From DASVXQ01 sp046727955 (GTDB lineage Bacteria; Actinomycetota; CALGFH01): a stretch of DNA of 64,000 nt. Below the pieces are notes generated by a model. The model saw only the letters and a list, made by a program, of their open reading frames with translations. It was not told where the DNA came from and did not search any database. This document shows, piece by piece, positions 53,905-61,691 of this stretch. The stretch's first letter is position 1. The number at the start of each line of letters is the position of its first letter. The DNA lies in contig JBKPDO010000182.1 in assembly GCA_046727955.1 (NCBI GenBank), positions 1 through 64,000 of the forward strand, written 5' to 3'. The position numbers were made by a program, and so were the translations under genes.

Positions 53905-54620
53905 CTGCTCAGCGCCGCCCAGCGGCTGGTCGAGCAGCTTGGTGAGCTGGACCCGGTCACCCGCCGGTTCCTTGTCGCCGCGGCCGACAGCGCCGCCAGC
54001 CGCTGGAAGGACAAGGACCAGGGCATCTGGGAGATCCGCGGCGAGCCACGCGATTTCCTGTACTCCAAGCTGATGTGCTGGGTGGCGCTGGACCGCGCGA
54101 TCGCCCTGGCCGCCCAGCTGGACGCCTGGGACCGGGTGCCGGGGGTGGGCCGCCGCCAGGGACGAGATCGGCGCCGCCATCCTGGAGCACGGCTGGAGCG
54201 AGCAGGCTGGCGCGTTCACGCAGGCGTTCGGCAGCCAGGGCCTGGACACCTCGAACCTGATGCTGGCGATCACCAGCTTTCTGCCAGGCGACGACCCGCG
54301 CATGAAGGCGACCATCGACGCCACTGCCGAGCGGCTCACCGACGAGCGTGGCCTGGTGTACCGCTACCTGGCCCACGACGGCCTGGAAGGCGAGGAGGGC
54401 ACCTTCCTGTTGTGCACCTTCTGGCTCGCGCAGGCCCAGGCGCTGGCCGGCGAGGTGGACCAGGCCAAGGCGACCTTCGAGCGGGCGGTCGCCTTCACCA
54501 ACGACGTCGGGCTGCTCGCCGAGGAGATCGACCCCGCCAGCGGCGAGCTGATCGGCAACCTCCCGCAGGCGTTCAGTCACATCGGCCTGGTCAACGCCGC
54601 CTGGGCCATCACCCAGGCCT
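53905..54620 (+). pseudogene. GH15 glucoamylase/trehalase C-terminal part, frameshifted
   Basis: KDQGIWEIRGEPRDFLYSKL and MCWVALDRAIALAAQL are the catalytic-centre region of family 15 glycoside hydrolases (Glu in IWEIRGEP). A GGGGG run at 54141-54145 seems one G too long; removing it gives WAAARDEIGAAILEHGWSEQ, then AFTQAFGSQGLDTSNLML, EGEEGTFLLCTFWLAQAQAL (second catalytic Glu region) and FSHIGLVNAAWAI. The N-terminal 300 or so residues are missing, and the 3' end is joined to a sigma factor. Confidence 0.8.
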
Positions 54621-54763
54621 TGGTGATCACGATGCGCGACATCGAGGGCTTCAGCTCCGCTGAGGTCTGTAACGCCCTGGAGATCAGCGACACCAACCAA
54701 CGGGTACTTCTGCACCGTGCGAGAACGAGGGTGCGACGTGCCCTCGAGGACTACCTGACATGA
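54620..54763 (+). pseudogene. ECF sigma factor region 4 remnant
   Basis: From LVITMRDIEGFSSAEVCNAL through EISDTNQRVLLHRARTRVRR to ALEDYLT the frame is a typical sigma region 4 helix-turn-helix. Regions 1-3 are missing; it is fused in frame behind the GH15 fragment. Its end overlaps the anti-sigma gene (ATGA), the usual sigma/anti-sigma coupling. Confidence 0.8.
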
Positions 54764-55008
54764 GACTTGACCGCGAACTCACCTGCGCGCAGCTCGTCGA
54801 GCTGGTCACCGACTATCTGGAGCAGCGCATGTCGGCCGATGACACCGAACGCTTCGAGGAGCACCTGGCGTTCTGCGACGGCTGCAGCACCTACCTCGAC
54901 CAGATGCGCGCGACGATTGCGGCGACGGGACGGTTGCGCGAGACGGACCTGCCGCCCGAGCTCGAGGAGCGGTTCCTGGATGCGTTCCGCGGCTGGAGCG
55001 AAACGTGA
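54760..55008 (+). CDS. Zinc-finger (zf-HC2) anti-sigma factor
   Basis: 82 residues. The H-x3-C-x2-C anti-sigma zinc motif is visible as EEHLAFCDGCSTYLDQM. No transmembrane helix follows, so it is a soluble, short anti-sigma protein. ATGA overlap with the sigma remnant. With its sigma partner truncated, it may now lack a target. Confidence 0.88.
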   Translation: MRLDRELTCAQLVELVTDYLEQRMSADDTERFEEHLAFCDGCSTYLDQMRATIAATGRLRETDLPPELEERFLDAFRGWSET

Positions 55009-55565
55009 TCGCGTACAAGTTCCTCGGCGACGACCGGGTAGCGCCCTTCACGCGCTTCCAGTGGCCCAAAGCGGAGTGGGTCGAGGCGGAGGCGGTCGAG
55101 GCGGAGGCGGTCGAGGCGGAGGCGGTCGAGGCGTGCCGCTCCGGCGTCCACGCCTGCCGTCCACGCCAGCTTCCCTACTGGCTCGGCAGGGAGCTGTGGG
55201 AGATCGAGCTGGACGGCGAGATCGTCGAGCACCAGCGGAAGGTGATCGCGCGGCGCGGTCGCCTGGTCCGCCAGATCCCGGAGTGGAACGATGCGCTGCT
55301 CCGCGAGTTCACGGCCGCTTGTCGCGCCGAGACCAAGCGCCGCGTCGGCGCGATCCCGACGCTGAGCGGCTACGTTGGGGATATCGACCGCTTCCGCTCG
55401 CGCGACCGTTACGGCCTCGCCGCCTTCGCCGCCGCTCGCGCGGCCGAGCTCAGCGGCGGGCCCGCGGCGTACGAGCGCGAGCGCCGCCGCCAGGCAGCCT
55501 GGCTGGCGGAACGGCTGGGGCTCGCTGGCGGCCTGGCGGAACGGCTAGGGCTCACCGGCGGCTGA
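55005..55565 (+). CDS. Hypothetical protein coupled to the anti-sigma gene, repeat-bearing
   Basis: 186 residues; the GTG overlaps the anti-sigma stop (GTGA). N-terminus MIAYKFLGDDRVAPFTRFQW and middle GVHACRPRQLPYWLGRELWE match a family of short uncharacterised actinobacterial proteins. Three EAEAV repeats (15-bp unit, 55080-55133) and a C-terminal duplication LAERLGLAGG/LAERLGLTGG (30 bp, 55502-55561) are inserted. Function unknown. Confidence 0.75.
   Translation: MIAYKFLGDDRVAPFTRFQWPKAEWVEAEAVEAEAVEAEAVEACRSGVHACRPRQLPYWLGRELWEIELDGEIVEHQRKVIARRGRLVRQIPEWNDALLREFTAACRAETKRRVGAIPTLSGYVGDIDRFRSRDRYGLAAFAAARAAELSGGPAAYERERRRQAAWLAERLGLAGGLAERLGLTGG
55080..55133. repeat. 15-bp tandem repeat in the 55005 gene
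   Basis: Three perfect copies of GTCGAGGCGGAGGCG and a partial fourth, in frame. Confidence 0.93.
55502..55561. repeat. 30-bp tandem duplication at the end of the 55005 gene
   Basis: Two copies differing at a few bases, each encoding LAERLGL-A/T-GG. The differences suggest it is older than the perfect repeats. Confidence 0.85.
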
Positions 55566-56030
55566 GATCCGCGCCGACCTCCGATGGAGCATTGTCGGCG
55601 CACAGCGCCGTCCCGCGCCGCATGGTCGCAATCTGGTCGCAAAGCTCGACGAAATCGCCGATCTGCTGCAGGTTCGCCGGGTCCGCGTACGAGATGACGT
55701 AGAAGCCGGACCGGCAGCCAGGATTCCGGGTCTTGGGGCCGAGCGTGCCGGTGCCGGGGCAGCTCGCCTGATCCACGTTGTCGTGGCGTGGGTCGAGCGC
55801 TCCGATGATCAGCTTGCGTCTGACGTCCAGCTCCATGTCCTCGTCTTGCCAGTAGCCACTCGCGCCGAGGATTTCGGGCGGCTGGAAGGTGTCGAGCAGC
55901 CGTGGCGCGGCGGGTTGCTGACGTCGTAGGTCTTGAAGCCGTACCGTCCGGTGGTGACCAGTAGTGACCAGGACGTCTCGCCCCCCACCACGCCCGCCGG
56001 CACATCATCGGACGCATCGCCGAGTTGGAG
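55552..56030 (-). pseudogene. LVIVD-repeat protein fragment, frameshifted
   Basis: Minus strand: GVVGGETSWSLLVTTGRYGF and KTYDVSNP, then in the next frame RLLDTFQPPEILGASGYWQD, MELDVRRKLIIGALDPRHDN and GFYVISYADPANLQQIGDFV. These are blades of secreted LVIVD propellers. A single missing base near 55911 breaks the frame. Both ends are absent; it abuts a recombinase fragment on the other strand near 55980-56030. Confidence 0.7.
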
Positions 56031-56290
56031 GACGAGCTGACCGGCTACCAGGCGTCGGCTACCAGGCGTCGTTGGCCCGCCTCCAGCAGCAGCCCGACCC
56101 GGCGCCGCCGGACGCGCTCACCGCGCGGGAGCTGCTCGCAACCTTCCCCGTCAACGGCATGGAGCTGCGCAAGCTGGGTCAAACAGCCCTGCGCGAGCTG
56201 CTCGCCAGCCTGAACCTGCTGGTCTGCCACGACCACACGCGGCACACCGTGCGGCTGCACCTCACCCTGACCGAGGGCCAGGGTGACGGT
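55985..56290 (+). pseudogene. Recombinase-like C-terminal fragment
   Basis: HIIGRIAELEDELTGYQ continues, after a 14-bp tandem duplication that shifts the frame, as ASLARLQQQPDPAPPDALTA, ATFPVNGMELRKLGQTALRE and LVCHDHTRHTVRLHLTLTE. The coiled segment and following beta pattern resemble the C-terminus of large serine recombinases. No catalytic domain is present. Family call tentative. Confidence 0.45.
56043..56070. repeat. 14-bp tandem duplication causing a frameshift
   Basis: GGCTACCAGGCGTC occurs twice in tandem. Removing one copy restores the reading frame of the recombinase-like fragment. Confidence 0.92.
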
Positions 56291-56342
56291 TTTCTAGAGT
56301 GTGGTTCGCTCCGGCGGCACGAAGCCGCTCAGAGATGCAACC

Positions 56343-56406
56343 CAAGTTCGTACGCCTCACCGCGGAGATCGCGCTGCCGCCGAGGTACCAGCGCGATCGT
56401 CGGTAG
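56343..56406 (+). pseudogene. Short conserved tail, copy 1
   Basis: Encodes KFVRLTAEIALPPRYQRDRR and stop. Copy 2 at about 58590-58650 encodes LVRLATKVVLPPKYWRDRQ and stop. The two are clearly homologous at DNA and protein level. They probably are ends of related genes whose bodies are lost. Confidence 0.5.
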
Positions 56407-56452
56407 GTCCCCAAGACCCGACTTCCGCAGGTCGTCCGAATTACGGTATAGG

Positions 56453-56497
56453 TTCGTGTCGGGGGGCTTGAACCCCTACGTCCTTGCGGACAGTAGG
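56453..56497 (-). pseudogene. 3' half of a tRNA-Leu-like gene
   Basis: Minus strand reads TGTCCGCAAGGACGT, the long variable arm of bacterial tRNA-Leu, then a T-arm GGGGTTCAAGCCCC and an acceptor-like end CGACACGA. The expected anticodon stem partner is not found upstream, so only the 3' half is present. Confidence 0.6.
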
Positions 56498-56591
56498 CCC
56501 GCAGCGCCGGTGTTGCAGGCCGGCCTCTGGTAGTCACCTCGCGGCCGTGGTAGACCGAGCGCTAGCGAAGCGGCGAAAGGGGGGAGAAACA

Positions 56592-58280
56592 ATGAGGAGA
56601 CTGCCCGGAGTGCTCGCGGCGTTCGGGGCGGCCGCGCTCGTGCTCGGCGCCATACCCGCCGCCAGCGGGGCCGGCGGTGCCCTCTGGAGCGCCAGCCCGC
56701 CGTTCACCAACGTCGTCGCGAGCTCGCCGACGACCGGTGGCGGGTATCCCGTCCCGCCCGGCTCGCGCGTCCCGCTCGCCGGCACGTGCCGGCCTGGCCC
56801 CTTCAACGCCAACCACTCCGAGTCCTGGCTCGCGGTCAAGCCGGGGACGGAGGAGCTGGTCGGCAGCTCGAAGTTCTTCTTCGACAAGTACTCGACCTTC
56901 TACATGTTCTATCTTGGCGCCTACCAGATCCTGAACGGGGCGCCGGTCTCCAACAACCAGGTGCAGGACTACGACTGCGTCTCGACCGGCACCCAGGCCA
57001 TGCCGCCGAGCTGGACCGACACGACCGACCCCAACATCGACTTCGACAGCAAGGGCCGCGTCTACCAGACGATGCTGCCGTTCAACTCGTTCTTCGACGC
57101 GACCAAGCTGCATCCGGACGGCGAGATCGACATCTCCTACAGCGACGACATGGGCCGCCACTGGGTGAAGGGCAACGGCGGCGTGGCGCTGGAGCCGCCC
57201 AACAACGCCTCCGCGAAGCAGGCGGGACATGTCGAGGACAAGCAGTGGGTTGCAGTCAACCACATCGTCGGCAACAAGTTCCAGGACCACGTGTACGCCG
57301 GCTGGGCGGTCTTCAACGGCTCCTCGGCGGGCCAGGGGATCAAGGTGCGGATGGCGGTCTCCCGGGACCGGGGCGTGAGCTTCGCTAAGGCGGTGACGAT
57401 CAGCCCGCCGTCCCAGGTCGGCGCGGCGGTCACCTACGTGTACCCCGAGATCGACGCCGCCGGTAATGTCTACGTCGCGGTGGTCTCGTTCCCGCCCAAC
57501 GGGGCCTCCTCGACGATCTACGTCGCCCGCTCCAGCGACGACGCCCAAACGTTCACGCCGTTCGTGCCGATCACGACGGTGACCATGGTCCCAGGCGGGG
57601 TCTTGCCGAACACCCGTTTCCGCGACGGCATCACCGAGAACTTCGCCGCGAGCCCGACCTACCCCAACCACCTGTACCTCACCTACGAGGATTGGGACGC
57701 GGCCTCCGGCCAGATGGACGTGAAGTTCACGCAATCGACCGATGGGGGTTCTACCTGGACGACGCCGGTCGTGGTCAACGACAACGTCGACGTGGTCGGC
57801 GTGCCCACTGACCAGTTCCAGCCGTCGGTCGCCGCCGGCCCCGGCGGCGCGGTGGCGGTGGCGTTCTACGACCGTCGCGTGGCGTGCCCGAACAACCCGA
57901 GCGTCTTGCCTGCCGACGTCGGGCGGACCAACTTCTGCATCGATACCTCGTTGCAGGCCTACAAGGACAACGGCAGCGGGGCCGTGCCGGTCGGCGCGAA
58001 CGTGCGGATCTCGACGTACACCTGGGATCCGGAGCAGCCGGGACAGCATCTTGGCGGGCTCTCGCAGTATCCCTGCGCCGGAGCCAGGGACCCCTGCCCG
58101 ACGGGCCGCGGGTTCATCGGCGACTACTTCGCGCTCGCGATCTCGAACGCGAACATCTACGCGCTCATGGTCTCGACCCACTACCCCTCGAGCGTGACGG
58201 CTGACGAGGGCGGCCCGGTCTACTACCAGCAGCAGGTGCTCGCGACGGTGCCGCGCGCCGGCTTCGGCGCCGGCTACTGA
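56592..58280 (+). CDS. Secreted Asp-box beta-propeller, third paralogue
   Basis: 562 residues from ATG 56592 (GGGGAGAAACA upstream). Signal peptide MRRLPGVLAAFGAAALVLGA, cleavage near ASG-AG. Blade motifs SYSDDMGRHWVKG, VSRDRGVSFAKA, RSSDDAQTFTP and STDGGSTWTTP, and strands such as GPGGAVAVAFYDRRVACPNN. Cysteines CAGARDPC and others suggest disulfides. Related to 16181 and 35773 but no closer to either by eye. No sialidase catalytic set was identified. A hairpin follows the stop. Confidence 0.82.
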   Translation: MRRLPGVLAAFGAAALVLGAIPAASGAGGALWSASPPFTNVVASSPTTGGGYPVPPGSRVPLAGTCRPGPFNANHSESWLAVKPGTEELVGSSKFFFDKYSTFYMFYLGAYQILNGAPVSNNQVQDYDCVSTGTQAMPPSWTDTTDPNIDFDSKGRVYQTMLPFNSFFDATKLHPDGEIDISYSDDMGRHWVKGNGGVALEPPNNASAKQAGHVEDKQWVAVNHIVGNKFQDHVYAGWAVFNGSSAGQGIKVRMAVSRDRGVSFAKAVTISPPSQVGAAVTYVYPEIDAAGNVYVAVVSFPPNGASSTIYVARSSDDAQTFTPFVPITTVTMVPGGVLPNTRFRDGITENFAASPTYPNHLYLTYEDWDAASGQMDVKFTQSTDGGSTWTTPVVVNDNVDVVGVPTDQFQPSVAAGPGGAVAVAFYDRRVACPNNPSVLPADVGRTNFCIDTSLQAYKDNGSGAVPVGANVRISTYTWDPEQPGQHLGGLSQYPCAGARDPCPTGRGFIGDYFALAISNANIYALMVSTHYPSSVTADEGGPVYYQQQVLATVPRAGFGAGY

Positions 58281-58290
58281 GACAGCACAA

Positions 58291-58315
58291 GGCCCGGGCA
58301 GAAGCCCGCCCGGCC
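58291..58315 (+). terminator. GC-rich hairpin after the third propeller gene
   Basis: GGCC-CGGGC-AGAA-GCCCG-CC-CGGCC folds into a stem with a small bulge, ten bases after the TGA. No T-run. Confidence 0.55.
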
Positions 58316-59119
58316 CTGAGCCTGAGCCTACGATCGACGTTACGGCACTCACAGGCTGTGCCGGGTGATCGAGGGCGCCTGGGTGATGAAGACGGTGGGG
58401 ATGCCCGCAGAGGTTGTAGGTTTGCTCCCCTGCTGATGGACGATGCTGCGACCGCGATCATCGCGACCTGGTAATCGGGCGCCGACAACACCCGCTGACC
58501 AGCAGCGATGGGATCCGCTGACAGGCGCGTGACAGAAAGCTGATGGAGCGAGGCGGAGGCACGCACCAGACCAGAGGTACAACCGCGCACCTCGTGCGCC
58601 TGGCCACCAAGGTCGTGCTGCCGCCGAAGTACTGGCGCGATCGCCAGTAGGATCTGGGCTGCTCGGGCGGCACGAGGCGGACCAGTTTCTCCGTTGCCTT
58701 CTTCCTGCTCATGCAGTAGAAAGGGCGCCTAGTGCCCCGAGTCGTTGATTCGTTGCTGTCTCCAGGGCGGCTCTCGGCCCCCGCACCAGGAAGGTTTACC
58801 GCCACGAATATGAAGCGCATTAGTGACTCGGACACTAGTGCTGCGTTCCTCAAAAGCGGTACACATGCTCTGCCCTGGATCGTTGCTGGTCAGACCGCCA
58901 TCGGCCAGATTGTGAGGGCAGTGGAGTCCGTCTTTCTGCACTGGATTTGACGAACGTAGCACTAGCAGTACTCCGTCAGGTTGGACTCTACCTGGCTTCT
59001 CCTTCTCAAACGCTCGCCGTGGTCGAAGCGCTGACCTGCACGAATAGGAATGTCTCATCAAAGGAGGGGTTGGGGTCGCTTCCTGTTTCCGCAGGTCAGG
59101 ATGATCTAACGGAGCACTG
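58316..59119. other. Gene-poor, relatively AT-rich island
   Basis: About 800 bases. It contains the tail copy 2 (LVRLATKVVLPPKYWRDRQ, ending near 58650). From about 58700 to 59110 the GC content falls visibly (estimated 50-55%) compared with its surroundings, and no gene with a recognisable domain is found on either strand. Confidence 0.5.
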
Positions 59120-59247
59120 CTAGAGCGCCGGTCAAGTAGGCGGCGCAGCATGCAGCGTTAGGACCATACGTGCAGCTCCCAGCCCTGCGCGCCGCCCCCG
59201 GTGACCACCCAATCACCTCAATACCGGCTACTTGACCGGCGCTCTAG
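59120..59247. mobile_element. 128-bp MITE-like element with 20-bp perfect terminal inverted repeats
   Basis: CTAGAGCGCCGGTCAAGTAG at 59120-59139 is repeated as its exact complement at 59228-59247. The 88-bp core has no reading frame of note. No clear target-site duplication flanks it. Alternatives are a long-range RNA hairpin or a two-site operator. Confidence 0.6.
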
Positions 59248-59306
59248 GCCGTACCGCGCTTGAGCTGGTGCAGTTCTAGACGTGGATCCTCCCGTGGTCG
59301 ATCCGC

Positions 59307-60600
59307 ATGCAGCGCACCGTCGTTTTCGACCGCTCGGACGGCGGGGAGGTGCTGAAGCACGACACGGGCTGGCAGGCGGTTGGTGACGGCGCGTTCGAGC
59401 TGCTCGATGACAACACGAAGCTGAAGGGGCCCGTCGACCATCTCACGCGCGTGCGCAACATCATCTTCGAGGGTGCTCCCGTGCAGGCGCCCGGCACGGG
59501 CGACCCGCACATGAAGATCTACGCCCGCGTCACGTTCGACGCGGACGTAGTCTACGACGGCGCGCTGAAAATCGTGGCCAACGGGAAGGACCTGGCGGCA
59601 AGCACGCCCGGCCACGGCATCGTCGGCTACGCCATCGAGACCGTCGGGCCGGCTCCGCAGCCGCCCGACGTCATCGCGCTCATGGAGGCGATCGGCGCCA
59701 AGACCGGCTCGACACGCCTGACCGGCGCGACGGCGTGCATCGCGAACGTGGGCAGCCCGGGCAAGAACCGCTTCACGCTCAACGTGAGCTCGTTCGGGGC
59801 GGCGCTCGCGGACGGCGGGCAGCCGAAGCTCCAGCTCGCCGTGTTCGGAACGCCGCGCCTGCCCAAGGACGGCCAATGGAGCATCGCCAAGCGAGCGGGG
59901 ACCGCGGACCAGCCCCAGGCGGTCGACTCGAAGACGCCGATCCCCCTCACGCGTGGCACCGGAAGCGCGCAGCCACCTCCGGGCGGCGGGGGCAGCTACG
60001 GACAGAATTGGCGCCTGCTCGACCCGGAGGACGCGCAGTCCGTGGACTCCCCGAGCACGTTCTACGGCCTGCTCCAAGGCACGGGCACCTCGAAGACGCT
60101 GCTCGAGCATCCCTTGATCCGCGACGACGGGCAGGCGCTGGGCTTCGACAACCAACCCAAGCTCGCCGACGTGGGAGCGCTGCTGGGCGTCGGCGGGCTG
60201 TTCCCCGAGCTCGGCAAGGCGCTCGAGATCCCGTCCACCGACGACCTTCCCCTCCAGGCTGACGGCTTCAAGCGGACCTACGACTGGGACATCAACGATC
60301 CGGATCGGACGCTGCTCGACCTGGCGATCGTGCACCTCGTCCTCGTCTACGGCACGGCCGATCCGAACGACCCGAACACCGTGGTCCCGGCGCATGGCAC
60401 GCTCGTGCTCGACGCGACGCCGGGCGCCCCGAAGTCGATCGTCGTGAGCATGAGCCTGGCGGTGAGCGCCGGCACGGTGACGCTCGGGCTGATGCTCACC
60501 GGCAACGCCGAGGTCGACGTGCTCGGCGGGCTGGCGAGCGCGTCGCTGACGCTGAGCGCCGGGATCTTGGTCACGATCCACGAGATCACTGACACGGCCG
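59307..60600 (+). CDS. Large protein of unknown function, 3' end lost
   Basis: About 430 residues of clean coding sequence: TVVFDRSDGGEVLKHDTGWQ at the start, HMKIYARVTFDADVVYDGAL, a Gly-rich linker (PPPGGGGSYG near residue 225), FKRTYDWDINDPDRTLLDLA, and a C-terminal region of alternating strands (SIVVSMSLAVSAGTVTLGLM). No signal peptide, membrane helix or known catalytic motif. The many short beta strands suggest a beta-sandwich structural protein. After ILVTIHEITDTAD (about 60600) it runs into the complement of another gene, so its end is missing. No ribosome site is evident before ATG 59307. Confidence 0.6.
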
Positions 60601-60605
60601 ATCTG

Positions 60606-60935
60606 GGGGCGGGGTCGCGGTCGGCGCCACGATGCCGTACGCCGCGCCCCACGCGATCCCGTAGGCCCAGTGGACGACGTGAGTCACCAGGCGGGCCTTG
60701 GCCGGCTTGAGCTCGCGCTGGAGCAGCCCTTCCGTCACGCGCTTGCCCACCTGCGCCGGGGCGGGAGCGTCCTGCCAGTTGTCGAGCCCCCCCGCAGTCT
60801 CCCACTCCGGGAAGCCGCTGGTGCCCCGTCCTTGCGGTACCTGGCGTACCAGACGGCATCCATGACGGCGGTGCCCGCGGCGCCGGCCAGCACGCCCCGG
60901 ACGACCGCCCCTGGCTGCGGCCCGGATTCCCGCCA
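60606..60935 (-). pseudogene. DUF1440/YagU-like membrane protein, N-terminal half, frameshifted
   Basis: Minus strand: VVRGVLAGAAGTAVMDAVWY and ARYRK, then in the next frame GTSGFPEWETAGGLDNWQDA and KARLVTHVVHWAYGIAWGAA. This is the N-terminal half of a YagU-type inner membrane protein. One missing G in a run (opposite 60824-60827) explains the frame change. It ends at YGIVAPTATP, where it meets the convergent unknown gene. Confidence 0.65.
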
Positions 60936-60965
60936 CCCGCTGGCGCGCCCTACACTGTCAGCCCG

Positions 60966-61667
60966 ATGACACAGCTGCTTGGCTGGCGCCAGGCCGACCC
61001 CGCCGCCGTCCGGGCGGCTGCCTGGGTCGCGCGCTGCGTCGGCCGCGGTGAGGCCGCGCCGCTGCGCCCCCAGGACCTGGCCGCGCTCGCCACCTACCTG
61101 CGGCGCGGGAGCTGGCGCCCGGCGAGGTGGCGTTCGCCGCGGGCCGGCCGCGGGCGTGTGGATCGTGCGCGGCGGCTTGCTGGAGCTGGCGGTCGGCGCC
61201 GGGCGGCGCCGTGCGGTCGTGGCCCTGCTGCGACCGGGCGACGTGGACGGCGACATCCATCTGCTGCTCGAGATGGCCCCGCCCTACACCGCCCGGGCCG
61301 CCCAGCAGGCCGAGTGTCTGTTCCTGGAGGCCGCCGCGTTCGAGCGGCTGCTGCGCGAGCACCCGCGATCGCGCGGCGCTGGCTGTCGAGCGTGGCAGCG
61401 CGGCTGGCGGCCAGCCAGGCCCGGCTGCTCGGCCTGCTTGGCCGCTCGCTGGCGGAGCAGACCGCCCGGCTGCTGGTCGAGGAGGCCAGCGACCAGGTGG
61501 TGCCGCTGCCGCAGCGGACCCTGGCCGCGATGCTCGGCGTCCAGCGCCCCTCCCTAAACAAGGTCCTCAAGCAGTTCGAGCGCCACGGCCTGCTCGCGGT
61601 CGGCTACCGCTCGATCCGCATCCTGGACGGCGCGGCGCTGCAGCGCCTGGCCGACGGCCGGCCCTGA
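60966..61667 (+). CDS. Crp/Fnr-family regulator, several small frameshifts
   Basis: About 234 residues after repair. N-terminal frame MTQLLGWRQADPAAVRAAAW and LAALATYLRRG; then PGEVAFAAGRP (one G missing at 61107-61109); then AAGVWIVRGGLLELAVGAGR and LLRPGDVDGDIHLLLEMAPP (GGCC slip near 61150) as the cyclic-nucleotide-binding-type domain; finally the original frame with AIARRWLSSVAARLAASQAR and the helix-turn-helix LPQRTLAAMLGVQRPSLNKV. Each shift is a 1- or 4-base change in a G/C repeat, so the gene is probably intact in the organism. Divergent from the YagU-like gene. Confidence 0.78.
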   Translation: MTQLLGWRQADPAAVRAAAWVARCVGRGEAAPLRPQDLAALATYLRRGSWRPARWRSPRAGRGRVDRARRLAGAGGRRRAAPCGRGPAATGRRGRRHPSAARDGPALHRPGRPAGRVSVPGGRRVRAAAARAPAIARRWLSSVAARLAASQARLLGLLGRSLAEQTARLLVEEASDQVVPLPQRTLAAMLGVQRPSLNKVLKQFERHGLLAVGYRSIRILDGAALQRLADGRP

Positions 61668-61691
61668 CATGGTGTTCCAACATCAGACAGG

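Noticed and set aside
56453..56550. A complete unusual tRNA (long variable arm with GCA anticodon)
   Set aside because: A CTGCAAC loop lies upstream of the tRNA-Leu-like 3' half, but the stems and acceptor strand do not pair consistently, so only a 3' fragment is supported.
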